From: Exiguobacterium profundum
Lineage (GTDB): Bacteria; Bacillota; Bacilli; Exiguobacteriales; Exiguobacteriaceae
Length of the DNA: 64,000 nt
Direction of reading: 5' to 3'
Assembly: GCF_001909285.1 (NCBI RefSeq)
Contig: NZ_MRSV01000001.1
Span: 294,684 to 358,683, forward strand
In this document: one piece after another, positions 1 through 7,474 of the stretch
Layout of the letters: each line of letters starts with the position of its first letter
Numbering within the stretch: position 1 is the stretch's first letter
Position numbers and translations under genes: made by a program
The notes under the pieces: generated by a model
What the model saw: only the letters and a program-made list of their open reading frames with translations
The model's database searches: none
What the model was told of the DNA's origin: nothing

Positions 1-2
1 AC

Positions 3-335
3 GGGCAATCTCTCCCTGAACTCGCAGAAGAAAAAGGCATTTCAATTGAAGCGTTCATCGACGCCATCATGACGTCGCATGAAGAAAAACTCGCAACCGC
101 TGTGGAAGAAGGGAACTTGACGCAAGAAGAAGCCGATCAAATTCTTGCGGATCACGAAGAACGGTTTGCCGATGTGACAAGTTACGATGACTTGGAAGAT
201 ATTCGTGGTATGCGAGGTGGACGTGAAGGTGGTCGTCATGGACACGGTCCACACCATGATGATACTTCTTCTTCAGATGACGATGCTTCAACAGAGAGCG
301 ACAGCAACGTAGAAAATCAAAGCAACAGCTTATAA
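3..335 (+). CDS. YckD/DUF2680-like small protein, 5' end outside window
   Basis: The reading frame is open from base 3, so the start lies upstream and only the last 110 codons are seen. A repeat-like segment (SLPELAEEKGISIEAFIDAI followed by KLATAVEEGNLTQEEADQIL) matches the helical pattern of YckD/DUF2680 proteins of Bacillales, which are usually secreted and of unknown function. The tail is unusual: a Gly/Arg/His-rich stretch (around codons 75-88) is followed by an Asp/Ser-rich low-complexity end. That tail could bind metal or be disordered; this is speculation. A hairpin follows the stop codon. Confidence 0.6.
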   Translation, partial: GQSLPELAEEKGISIEAFIDAIMTSHEEKLATAVEEGNLTQEEADQILADHEERFADVTSYDDLEDIRGMRGGREGGRHGHGPHHDDTSSSDDDASTESDSNVENQSNSL

Positions 336-339
336 GTCA

Positions 340-370
340 AAAGGGCAGTCACTCGCGGTGGCCGCCCTTT
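340..370 (+). terminator. Intrinsic terminator after the YckD-like gene
   Basis: AAAGGGC (340-346) pairs with GCCCTTT (364-370), with inner GTCAC/GGTGGC pairing. The U-run is short. It lies between two convergent genes and may serve both. Confidence 0.55.
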
Positions 371-389
371 CTAAATGAATCTAGACATT

Positions 390-2306
390 TTATTTCCGGT
401 TAGATTGCTCTTGTTTCTTCCTTTCTCGGATCTCTTTCTCTACTCGTCGTAACGCTTTCTTCGATCCCCGGGCAAAGTCGTGAGCCTCCTTACGTTCCTG
501 ATACGTCGTGAACAACGTATCTAAATCATAGTCAGCCGGATAGAGCTCTGTCGCACGTGCCTCAAGACGAACGCGGCGGCTCGGCAACTCTACATATTCC
601 GCATCTACGAACACGCGGACATGTCGACGCGATGCATCAAACGAATAGACAAGACCGACTTGATTCGTCTCTAACAAGCGGACACGGTCACCTTTTTCAA
701 AGTGCTCTGCCTCTTCAAGTGGTACCATTTCCACTTCTCGCGTAATTTTAGAATCATCGACTTTCGTCATATCATACGTTTTCTCGTTCATGTAACGGGA
801 TGCCTGTTTCAGAATCGATTCCGGTAACTTCATCTTACGGGCGATAAAGAGGGCGTTGCTGTCGCCAGACTGTCCCATGAGCAGTCTGTATTTCGGTTCA
901 AGCGTTTCCGGGTCAAACTGCATCGCAGCGTTCATGAAATCCGGGTGCGCTTCAGAATACGATTTGATTTCTCCGTAATGCGTCGACGCCACAACAATCG
1001 CGCCCCGTTTATATGCCGCTTCTAAGATGGCAATTGCAAGAGCCGCCCCTTCGTTCGGTTCCGTCCCGCTTCCGATTTCATCGAATAACAAGAGCGACCG
1101 TTTTCCAGCGGTCTGCATGATATTCGCCACATTGTACATGTGTGCAGAGAACGTACTGAGTGCCGACTCTAAATCCTGATTATCTCCGATATCGACGAAC
1201 ACCTCATCAAATGTCGAAATGACTGTATCGGTGTGAGCCGGGATATGCAGTCCCGTCATCGTCATGAGACTAAGGAGTCCAATCGTTTTCAAGACGACCG
1301 TCTTCCCTCCGGCGTTCGGTCCGGTGATGATCAAGCCGCGATAGTCTGTACCGATGGCAAAGTCGAGTGGAACGGCGCTTTCTAAAAGTGGATGACGTAC
1401 TTGCTTCAATCGGATGCGACCGCTCGCATTGACGTGTGGTGTCACCCCGTCAATCGACTGACTGTACTTCCCTTTGGCGAAGACCATATCGTACTGGGCG
1501 ATGACATCGAGCGTCGATTCGATGTCAGGAAGGACTTCTGTCACCGCTCCCGTCAACGTCGCTAGCACTTGATACACCTCTACCGCTTCTTCTGTACGCT
1601 TGACGACAAGTTCAGCGTTTAACTTCGCGATCGCTTCCGGTTCGATAAAGACCGTCGTCCCACGATTCGATGTATCCACAATCGTCCCTGCCACTTTATG
1701 CTTATAGGAAGCTTTGATTGGGATGGTGAAGCGATCCTGTTTTTTCGTGACGAATCCGTCTTGGATCATCTCGCGATTGGCGGCGCTCTTTAAGAACTTG
1801 TTCAATCGTTCCTCGATTCGTCCTTCTAAAATGTCGACTTGCTTCCGAATCCGCTTCAACTCTTTTGATGCTTCATCGACGACCTGTCCGGCTCGAATCG
1901 ATTGTGTGATGTCTTCTTCTAACGTCCGCCATTCGCCCATTCCTGAAGCATAAGCCGAAAGAAGCGGTGCAAAGAATTCATGCTCGAGCATGAATCGCTT
2001 GAGTTTGCGTGCCCCTCGTAAAAACTCGGCGACCGCTTCAAGCTCTGTTGCCTCGAGTTGGATGCCTCGTTGCAGTTTTCCGATAATGGTCTCCATGTCA
2101 GACACACCGATGAACGGGACGTGTGACGTCGCATCTAAAATCGCTCGGGCTTCGGATGTTTCTTGCAGGCGCTTCTTCACCGTCGTAATGTGGCTCGTTG
2201 GGCGTTGCTGTCTGAGTAATCGTCTCCCGAATCCGCTGATGCAGAAGCGTTCTACTTTCATCATCAATTCGCTGTATTGTAATTTTTCAAATGTTTGTTC
2301 GTTCAT
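390..2306 (-). CDS. MutS2-like DNA mismatch/recombination ATPase lacking the Smr domain
   Basis: 638 residues with the MutS2 layout: lever/clamp helical region (about 1-300), ATPase with Walker A GPNAGGKT (329-336), Walker B LLLFDE (405-410) and the STHYGE motif (441-446), then a KOW-like segment (about 537-580). MutS2 proteins of Bacillales are about 780-790 residues and end in an Smr endonuclease domain. This one stops in a basic, Arg/Lys-rich tail with no Smr motif, so it is probably a paralogue that can use ATP and bind DNA or collided ribosomes but cannot cut. The start is ATG with GAGGAGAGAG upstream. A 220-nt leader with terminator-like hairpins precedes it (see separate entry). A full-length MutS2 is expected elsewhere in the genome. 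Confidence 0.85.
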   Translation of the reverse strand: MNEQTFEKLQYSELMMKVERFCISGFGRRLLRQQRPTSHITTVKKRLQETSEARAILDATSHVPFIGVSDMETIIGKLQRGIQLEATELEAVAEFLRGARKLKRFMLEHEFFAPLLSAYASGMGEWRTLEEDITQSIRAGQVVDEASKELKRIRKQVDILEGRIEERLNKFLKSAANREMIQDGFVTKKQDRFTIPIKASYKHKVAGTIVDTSNRGTTVFIEPEAIAKLNAELVVKRTEEAVEVYQVLATLTGAVTEVLPDIESTLDVIAQYDMVFAKGKYSQSIDGVTPHVNASGRIRLKQVRHPLLESAVPLDFAIGTDYRGLIITGPNAGGKTVVLKTIGLLSLMTMTGLHIPAHTDTVISTFDEVFVDIGDNQDLESALSTFSAHMYNVANIMQTAGKRSLLLFDEIGSGTEPNEGAALAIAILEAAYKRGAIVVASTHYGEIKSYSEAHPDFMNAAMQFDPETLEPKYRLLMGQSGDSNALFIARKMKLPESILKQASRYMNEKTYDMTKVDDSKITREVEMVPLEEAEHFEKGDRVRLLETNQVGLVYSFDASRRHVRVFVDAEYVELPSRRVRLEARATELYPADYDLDTLFTTYQERKEAHDFARGSKKALRRVEKEIRERKKQEQSNRK

Positions 2307-2344
2307 GTTTCTCTCTCCTCAAATGATAGAATCGAGATACCGCG

Positions 2345-2533
2345 CAAACAAAAAAGCGTCGGTCGATGACGACCAACGCAAAAAGACAGACGGGTGTCTG
2401 GCAGTTTTTGATGGGCGGTATCTGTAACGGAACATGACGGCATGACAAAAAGACGTGTCATCCGACATTTTTCAGTTCGTTAGGCAGATACAACCTCACT
2501 CATCAACATGCAACACCTTTCTTACTTAGATTC
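2345..2533 (-). promoter_or_regulatory. Structured RNA leader with tandem terminator hairpins upstream of the MutS2-like gene
   Basis: Read on the minus strand, a long imperfect hairpin is bounded by GTATCTG (2491-2485) and CAGATAC (2424-2418). Next to it TAACG (2482-2478) pairs with CGTTA (2429-2425), and an apical ATGACA/TGTCAT stem sits at 2461-2456 and 2447-2442. Two terminator-like hairpins with U-runs follow: CAGAC-ACCC-GTCTG then TTTTT, and GCGTTGGTCG-TCAT-CGACCGACGC then TTTTTT (about 2355-2378). A distal GGTGT (2517-2513) can pair with ACACC (2397-2393), which would break the first terminator. The order fits an attenuator or riboswitch leader. It does not match any riboswitch class I can recall, and could instead be a short independent RNA. 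Confidence 0.5.
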
Positions 2534-2539
2534 GCCCTT

Positions 2540-2567
2540 ACTATACAATAGATTCGTTCCCTTGTAA
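2540..2567 (-). promoter_or_regulatory. Sigma-A-type promoter for the MutS2-like leader
   Basis: On the minus strand TTACAA (2567-2562) and TATAGT (2545-2540) are separated by 16 nt. Predicted transcription start is near 2533, giving a leader of about 227 nt. It is divergent from the PTS promoter. Confidence 0.55.
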
Positions 2568-2573
2568 AATTTT

Positions 2574-2588
2574 AGAGAACGCTTTCAA
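2574..2588 (-). promoter_or_regulatory. cre (CcpA) site between divergent promoters
   Basis: The minus strand reads TTGAAAGCGTTCTCT, matching all fixed positions of the cre consensus WTGNAANCGNWNNCW. It sits just upstream of the -35 of both the PTS operon and the MutS2-like gene, a location compatible with activation or repression by CcpA. Confidence 0.6.
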
Positions 2589-2596
2589 AAAAAGAC

Positions 2597-2625
2597 TTGT
2601 GTCTCAAACCAACACATGTTATGTT
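2597..2625 (+). promoter_or_regulatory. Promoter of the glcT-type PTS operon
   Basis: TTGTGT (2597-2602) and TATGTT (2620-2625) are spaced by 17 nt. Transcription would start near 2632, just ahead of the antiterminator RNA element. Confidence 0.5.
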
Positions 2626-2649
2626 GAACGTGAAGAAACGAATAGTGAT

Positions 2650-2731
2650 CACATGTGACTGATTCGATCAGGCATGGGGTAAGACGTACGGTGCATGCCA
2701 CCCGTCTATACTCCATGCCTGTTTTGTTTTT
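2650..2731 (+). promoter_or_regulatory. GlcT-type ribonucleic antiterminator (RAT) overlapping a terminator
   Basis: TGTGACTGATTCGATCAGGC (2655-2674 region) closely resembles the RAT sequence bound by GlcT ahead of Bacillus ptsG. Its 3' side overlaps the 5' arm of a terminator: AGGCATGGGG (2670-2679) pairs with CTCCATGCCT (2711-2720), followed by GTTTTGTTTTT. Binding of the antiterminator would hold the RAT and block the terminator, which lets RNA polymerase enter the PTS genes when sugar is being transported. Confidence 0.75.
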
Positions 2732-2764
2732 CGGTGTTTTGTTTCAAGAAAGGATGTAGTAGAC

Positions 2765-3253
2765 ATGCTATGGAATAAGTTAATGAATCGACACAAACCG
2801 ACACTGCACTCACCAATGGAAGGAGACGTCATTCCACTCGAACAAGTTGCGGACCCGGTCTTTAGTGAAAAAATGATGGGCGATGGCATTGCCATCACAC
2901 CAACAGACGGTGCCGTTGTCTCACCGGCTGATGGAGAGATTGTACAAATCGCTCCAACAAAGCACGCCATCGGCATTCGGACCGAGGATGGGGCTGAGAT
3001 TTTGATACACGTCGGACTCGATACCGTTGAACTCGAAGGTCGACCATTTGATCTTCAAGTAGATGTGGGCGACCACGTCAAGACGGGACAGCTGTTACTC
3101 ACAGCAGACTTGGCGCAAATTCATCAAGCTGGTAAGGACACGGTCACGCCAATGGTCGTGACGAATGGTGGCGCACTTGCCCATCATTACGCCTTCACGT
3201 TCACGAAGGAAGCTGTTCCGGGCAAGACGATTGTCGCCCGAGTGGAAGCGTGA
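2765..3253 (+). CDS. PTS glucose-family EIIA component, stand-alone
   Basis: 162-residue protein of the glucose-type EIIA (Crr) family. It takes phosphate from HPr and passes it to EIIB. The active histidine is in ILIHVGLDTVEL (His82) and the second conserved histidine in TKHAIGIR (His67); MMGDGIAITP is also typical. In Bacillus PtsG this domain is fused to the C terminus of EIICB; here it is a separate gene at the head of an operon whose EIICB lacks it, so the two form a split permease. Start is ATG at 2765 with AAAGGATG upstream. Controlled by the RAT/terminator leader and a cre. Confidence 0.9.
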   Translation: MLWNKLMNRHKPTLHSPMEGDVIPLEQVADPVFSEKMMGDGIAITPTDGAVVSPADGEIVQIAPTKHAIGIRTEDGAEILIHVGLDTVELEGRPFDLQVDVGDHVKTGQLLLTADLAQIHQAGKDTVTPMVVTNGGALAHHYAFTFTKEAVPGKTIVARVEA

Positions 3254-3273
3254 CTCCGGAATAAGGAGGACAC

Positions 3274-4122
3274 ATGATTAAAATCAAAAAGATTCTAAAC
3301 AACAATGCGGTCATCGTCTCAGACGAGGGTGAAGAAAAGATTGCGATTGGCCCTGGCGTCGCGTTTAAAAAAGCGAAGAACGACATCGTCAATCCCCATA
3401 AAATCGAAAAGTTGTTCATCATGCCAGAGAATGACAAGTTCCAACAGTTATTGAGCCGGATTCCCGTTGAACACTTCACCGTTTCCGAGGATATTATCTC
3501 TTATGCGGAAAGACGTCTCGAGACATCGTTCAACGAACATATCCACATTGTCTTGACCGACCACATCTCGTTCGCCATCGAGCGGGAAATGGATGGCATC
3601 TCATTACGCAACAAACTGTTGAACGAGATTAAAATCCTCTATCGGAATGAATATGAGATTGGACTATGGGCGATTGAGCATATCGCTGAAAAGCTCAACG
3701 TCCAAATGCCGAAAGACGAAGCTGCGTTCATCGCGCTTCATATTCATACGATGAAAGTGAAAGGAGGTGATTTACGCAAGACGGTCAAACAGACAACAAT
3801 TGTCCGCGACATGATTCAATCGATTTCACGACGACTCGATGTATCCATTGAAGAAGATGACTTATCCTACCAACGATTATTAACTCATTTACGGTTCGTC
3901 ATGGATCGGGTCAACCATTACGATCATCATACGATTGATGAAGACATGCTCCGCATGATTCAGACAAAGTTCACCTCTGCCTATGCGTGTGCATCAGATG
4001 TCGCAAAAGAAATGGAAGAGACCTATGGCATCGTCTTGCCCGAGTCAGAACTTGGTTATATTACGCTTCACATCCAACGTCTACAAGATCAACACCATCA
4101 AAAAGGAGGAAATCAACAATGA
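3274..4122 (+). CDS. glcT: BglG/LicT-family transcriptional antiterminator, GlcT type
   Basis: 282 residues. The N-terminal CAT RNA-binding domain (about 1-58, starting MIKIKKILNNNAVIV) is followed by two PRD domains (about 65-170 and 175-280) that carry conserved histidines, e.g. NEHIHI, EHIAEK, LHIHTMK, NHYDHH and LHIQRL. PRD histidines are phosphorylated by PTS proteins, so RNA binding follows sugar flux. The protein is encoded within the operon whose leader carries the matching RAT, implying autoregulation. The stop TGA overlaps the start of the EIICB gene (ATGA). The GlcT name rests on the RAT sequence; LicT-type specificity is the alternative. Confidence 0.82.
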   Translation: MIKIKKILNNNAVIVSDEGEEKIAIGPGVAFKKAKNDIVNPHKIEKLFIMPENDKFQQLLSRIPVEHFTVSEDIISYAERRLETSFNEHIHIVLTDHISFAIEREMDGISLRNKLLNEIKILYRNEYEIGLWAIEHIAEKLNVQMPKDEAAFIALHIHTMKVKGGDLRKTVKQTTIVRDMIQSISRRLDVSIEEDDLSYQRLLTHLRFVMDRVNHYDHHTIDEDMLRMIQTKFTSAYACASDVAKEMEETYGIVLPESELGYITLHIQRLQDQHHQKGGNQQ

Positions 4123-5609
4123 TGAACTTTTTCCAACGTCTCGGACGTTCCCTCATGTTACCGGTCGCCGTACTACCGGCTGCTGCCATTCTCATGGGGA
4201 TTGGTTATTGGATTGACCCAGTCGGCTGGGGATCTGAAAACATTGCCGCTGCATTCTTAATTAAGGCAGGGGCCGCTATTATTGATAACATCCCAATTCT
4301 GTTCGCAGTCGGGGTCGCGCTCGGAATGGCTAAGAACCGTGACGGTTCAGCAGCACTAAGTGGACTCGTTGCCTTCTTGACGGTCACAACGCTTCTCTCC
4401 GCAGGAACGGTAGCATTGTTCCAAGGAATCGACGTAGAAGCCGTCAACCCGGCATTCGGTAAGATTGGGAATGCTTTTGTCGGGATTCTATCCGGTCTCG
4501 TCGCCGCTTCCATGTATAACCGCTTCAGTCAAGTCAAATTGCCAGATGCTCTCGCCTTCTTTAGTGGGAAGCGTCTCGTACCAATCATGACAGCCTTCTC
4601 GATGATTCTTGTATCGGTCGCACTTTATTTCATCTGGCCGGTCGTCTATACAGGTCTCGTCGGTTTCGGTGAATCGATTTCAAAACTTGGCGCATTCGGT
4701 GCCGGACTTTACGGATTCTTTAACCGCCTCTTGATTCCAACCGGCCTTCACCACGCCCTCAACTCTGTATTCTGGTTCGACGTCGCAGGAATCAACGACA
4801 TCGGAAACTTCTGGTCAGGTCAAGGTGAAAAAGGTGTAACGGGGATGTACCAAGCAGGTTACTTCCCAATCATGATGTTCGGTCTTCCGGCCGCAGCACT
4901 CGCGATGTACCACACAGCGAAAACGAAACGGAAAAAACAAGCCGCTTCACTTCTTCTCGCAGCGGCATTCGCTTCATTCTTCACAGGTGTAACAGAACCG
5001 CTCGAGTTCTCATTCATGTTCCTCGCTCCTGTTCTTTACCTTGTACACGCAGTCCTTACAGGAATTTCGCTCTTCGTTGCAGCAACGTTCCAATGGACAG
5101 CTGGCTTCGGGTTCAGCGCAGGCTTGGTCGACTTTATCTTGAGCTCACGCTTGCCGCTTGCGAACCAACCGTACATGCTCATCGTTCAAGGTCTCGTGTT
5201 CGCAGTCATTTATTACGTCATCTTCCGCTTTATGATTGTGAAGCTCAACTTGGCGACGCCAGGCCGTGAACCAGATGAAGTCGTCGATGCGGTTGCAAGT
5301 GAGACGGCAGACGGTGAAGCGAAAGTCGCTCCGGTCGCATCAGCTTCAGGTAGCGAATACTCAGCAATGGCACATATGATTTATGACGGTCTTGGCGGTG
5401 ACAGCAACGTCACAGGCATCGAGTCGTGCATCACACGCCTACGCGTCGATGTCAAAGACATGGATACGGTCAACCAAGATCAAATCAAAAAAGCCGGTAT
5501 TCCGGGAATCAAAGTCGTCAGTCCAAACCATATTCAAGTCATTGTCGGCACAAACGTTCAGTTCGTCCTCGATGAGATTGAAAAAATCCGTAGCCACCGC
5601 GCCGGATAA
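4119..5609 (+). CDS. PTS EIICB permease, N-acetylglucosamine/glucose family
   Basis: 496 residues. The EIIC membrane domain (about 1-385) has the hallmark GVTEPLEFSFMF sugar-binding motif and a GLHHALN motif. A linker then leads to an EIIB domain whose phospho-acceptor is Cys437 in ESCITRLR. The LLIPTGLHHALNSVFWF segment resembles NagE/NagP (GlcNAc) more than PtsG, while the upstream RAT is of the glucose type, so the substrate is unsettled. No fused EIIA; the separate EIIA two genes upstream supplies it. Start ATG at 4119 (ATGATG) with AAGGAGG 9 nt before it; a longer in-frame start at 3987 lies inside glcT and has no ribosome site. Confidence 0.88.
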   Translation: MMNFFQRLGRSLMLPVAVLPAAAILMGIGYWIDPVGWGSENIAAAFLIKAGAAIIDNIPILFAVGVALGMAKNRDGSAALSGLVAFLTVTTLLSAGTVALFQGIDVEAVNPAFGKIGNAFVGILSGLVAASMYNRFSQVKLPDALAFFSGKRLVPIMTAFSMILVSVALYFIWPVVYTGLVGFGESISKLGAFGAGLYGFFNRLLIPTGLHHALNSVFWFDVAGINDIGNFWSGQGEKGVTGMYQAGYFPIMMFGLPAAALAMYHTAKTKRKKQAASLLLAAAFASFFTGVTEPLEFSFMFLAPVLYLVHAVLTGISLFVAATFQWTAGFGFSAGLVDFILSSRLPLANQPYMLIVQGLVFAVIYYVIFRFMIVKLNLATPGREPDEVVDAVASETADGEAKVAPVASASGSEYSAMAHMIYDGLGGDSNVTGIESCITRLRVDVKDMDTVNQDQIKKAGIPGIKVVSPNHIQVIVGTNVQFVLDEIEKIRSHRAG

Positions 5610-5615
5610 ATGTCG

Positions 5616-5645
5616 AAAGCCACCTCATTCAGGTGGCTTTTCTTG
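5616..5645 (+). terminator. Bidirectional terminator after the PTS operon
   Basis: AAAGCCACCT (5616-5625) pairs with AGGTGGCTTT (5631-5640) and is followed by TCTTG. The last codons of the convergent small membrane protein lie within the hairpin. Confidence 0.75.
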
Positions 5646-5825
5646 TTTGGCTGTATATTGTTTGTAAAATTGAATGAAATAGTAGAGGAAGATCCACGGT
5701 AAGATGTACTGTGTGAGCCACATGAAAACCTTAAGTACTGTATGTACAATATATGGCCCTAGCCCAAATAAAAATAATGCGACTAGTAAAGCGCCGCCTA
5801 AACCTATGTATATCTTTTTATTCAA
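5625..5825 (-). CDS. Small membrane protein of unknown function
   Basis: 66 residues, starting at a TTG codon (5825-5823) chosen because AAGGGGG lies 8 nt upstream; longer in-frame starts lack a ribosome site. Two hydrophobic segments are clear (about residues 6-27, GLGGALLVALFLFGLGPYIV, and 30-50), followed by a short charged tail KQEKPPE. I do not recognise the family. It sits just downstream of htpX but a terminator separates them, so it is probably its own transcript. Confidence 0.55.
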   Translation of the reverse strand: MNKKIYIGLGGALLVALFLFGLGPYIVHTVLKVFMWLTQYILPWIFLYYFIQFYKQYTAKQEKPPE

Positions 5826-5865
5826 CTCATCCACCCCCTTATTTTCCCAGTTCAGTGTAACATAA

Positions 5866-5892
5866 AGAGCCTGCCGCAACCGGACAGGCTCT
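5866..5892 (-). terminator. Terminator of the lemA-htpX operon
   Basis: AGAGCCTG (5866-5873) and CAGGCTCT (5885-5892) form an 8-bp stem; on the minus strand it is followed by TTTATG. Confidence 0.6.
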
Positions 5893-5894
5893 GA

Positions 5895-6788
5895 CTACAT
5901 TTGACGAAGTCGGGAAATGCGTTCGACCGGATCGGGATGTGTTGAGAATAGACCACTCACTTTCTTCTTGAGTGGATCGGAGAAGTAAAGTGGTGCCGAG
6001 GCACTCGACGCTTGCTCGACCGGTGTCTCGACGTTCGCAATCTTCTCAAGCGCTGAGGCGAGAGCATCCGGGTTGCGGGTCAGTTCCGCCCCACTCGCAT
6101 CTGCCAAAAACTCACGATTCCGTGAAATCGCCATATTGATGAGCATCGCGATGAGCGGTGCCAACACCAACAAGACGAGTCCGATGATCAAAAGGATGGG
6201 ATTCTGGTTTTGATCGCGTCTTCCACCGATACTTCTAAAGAACAGCATGCGCGACCCGATATCGCTCATGATAGCGATGACTGAAACGAGTGCGAGCGTG
6301 ACCGTCGAGAGTCGGACATCATAATTTTTAATATGCGCGACCTCGTGCGCAATCACCCCTTCTATTTCTTCGCGCGATAATCGATCCAACAGTCCCGTCG
6401 TGACGGCGACAGCCGCCTTTTCTGGCTTCAACCCCGTCGCAAATGCGTTTGGCGATGGGTCGTTGATGATAAAGATGCGCGGCATCGGCACTCGCGCGAC
6501 CATCGCCATGTTTTCGACCGTATGCCATAAAAAGCGGTGCTCTTCCACCGATGTCACTTCTTGCGCCCGATTCATCTTCATGACGATGTTCGTACTCGAC
6601 ATGATGACGATACCGACATAAAACAACGAGAAAATAGGTGTGAAAATTAAACCTGGAACTGCGTCCCCGTAGTTGACGTAGGAAATCGCCGCCCCAACGA
6701 GAAGGACGAATAGGACAAACCCTGTGACGATGAAGACCGTCTTCACTTTATTCTTTCGAATCTGTTCATAGAGGAGCATACGCGCCAC
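5895..6788 (-). CDS. htpX: HtpX-type membrane zinc metalloprotease
   Basis: 297 residues, M48 family. Two N-terminal membrane helices (about 17-36 and 45-66), the zinc site HEVAH (148-152) with downstream Glu in NREFLADASGAEL, and two further helices (about 160-215). HtpX-type enzymes cut damaged membrane proteins from the cytosolic side. The upstream lemA gene is 9 nt away, a common pairing (lemA-htpX) in many bacteria. The C terminus FSTHPDPVERISRLR is the usual M48 ending. Confidence 0.92.
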   Translation of the reverse strand: MARMLLYEQIRKNKVKTVFIVTGFVLFVLLVGAAISYVNYGDAVPGLIFTPIFSLFYVGIVIMSSTNIVMKMNRAQEVTSVEEHRFLWHTVENMAMVARVPMPRIFIINDPSPNAFATGLKPEKAAVAVTTGLLDRLSREEIEGVIAHEVAHIKNYDVRLSTVTLALVSVIAIMSDIGSRMLFFRSIGGRRDQNQNPILLIIGLVLLVLAPLIAMLINMAISRNREFLADASGAELTRNPDALASALEKIANVETPVEQASSASAPLYFSDPLKKKVSGLFSTHPDPVERISRLRQM

Positions 6789-6797
6789 CTCGATTCA

Positions 6798-7346
6798 TCA
6801 AAACGAAACGCGAACGTTCTCGCGCTCTTCGGCACGTGCCTCGAGCATATCGCGCTTTTCGAAATGATGGACGGAAGCGATGATGTTCGTCGGGACCGAT
6901 TCGATTTTCGTGTTATATTTCATGACCGTATTATTATAGAGCTGGCGCGAATACGCCACTTTGTTTTCTGTCTGCGTCAATTCTTCCTGCAACATCTTGA
7001 AGTTCTCATTCGCCTTCAAATCTGGGTACGCCTCACGAAGCGCGAAGAGATTTTTCAGTGCTCCACTCAATTGATCGTTCACTGCCATCTGGTCTTGACG
7101 ATTCGACTTTTCTCCGAGCTGGTTTCTCAGTTCGACGACCTTTGTAAGCGTTTCTTGTTCATGTTTCGCATAGCCTTTCACCGTTTCGACCAAGTTCGGA
7201 ATCAGATCATACCGCCGCTTCAACTGTACATCGATTTGAGCCCATGCCTCATCGACCCAATTTCGATATTTGACGAGCCCGTTGTACATCGAAAAATAGA
7301 TGAGTACAAGCACGACAACCGCTACAATCGCAATAATCCACCCCAT
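6798..7346 (-). CDS. lemA: LemA family protein
   Basis: 182 residues. One N-terminal membrane helix (about 2-20, IIAIVAVVVLVLIYFSMYN) and a long helical domain with the LemA signatures NWVDEAWAQIDVQLKRRYDLIPNLVETVKGY and AYPDLKANENF (described in part here). LemA proteins are anchored with the helical bundle outside or in the cytosol depending on the model; exact role is unknown. It is first in an operon with htpX, suggesting a joint role in envelope quality control. Confidence 0.9.
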   Translation of the reverse strand: MGWIIAIVAVVVLVLIYFSMYNGLVKYRNWVDEAWAQIDVQLKRRYDLIPNLVETVKGYAKHEQETLTKVVELRNQLGEKSNRQDQMAVNDQLSGALKNLFALREAYPDLKANENFKMLQEELTQTENKVAYSRQLYNNTVMKYNTKIESVPTNIIASVHHFEKRDMLEARAEERENVRVSF

Positions 7347-7474
7347 GTTGGCACCTCATTTCTTCATTTTCTCCTGTATTAATTCCCTTTACTCGTATAA
7401 GATAAGCTTAACTTTCATAACAATTTGTAAATGAATTCATTTCTTGACATGGTAACCACAAAGGAGTGTTCGCA

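Noticed and set aside
2345-2567. Leader region considered as a 6S RNA or a known riboswitch
   Set aside because: The length and rod-like folding suggested 6S RNA, but there is no clear large central bubble and no sequence I recognise; SAM, TPP, purine, glycine and c-di-GMP core motifs are not present. It is left as unassigned structured RNA.
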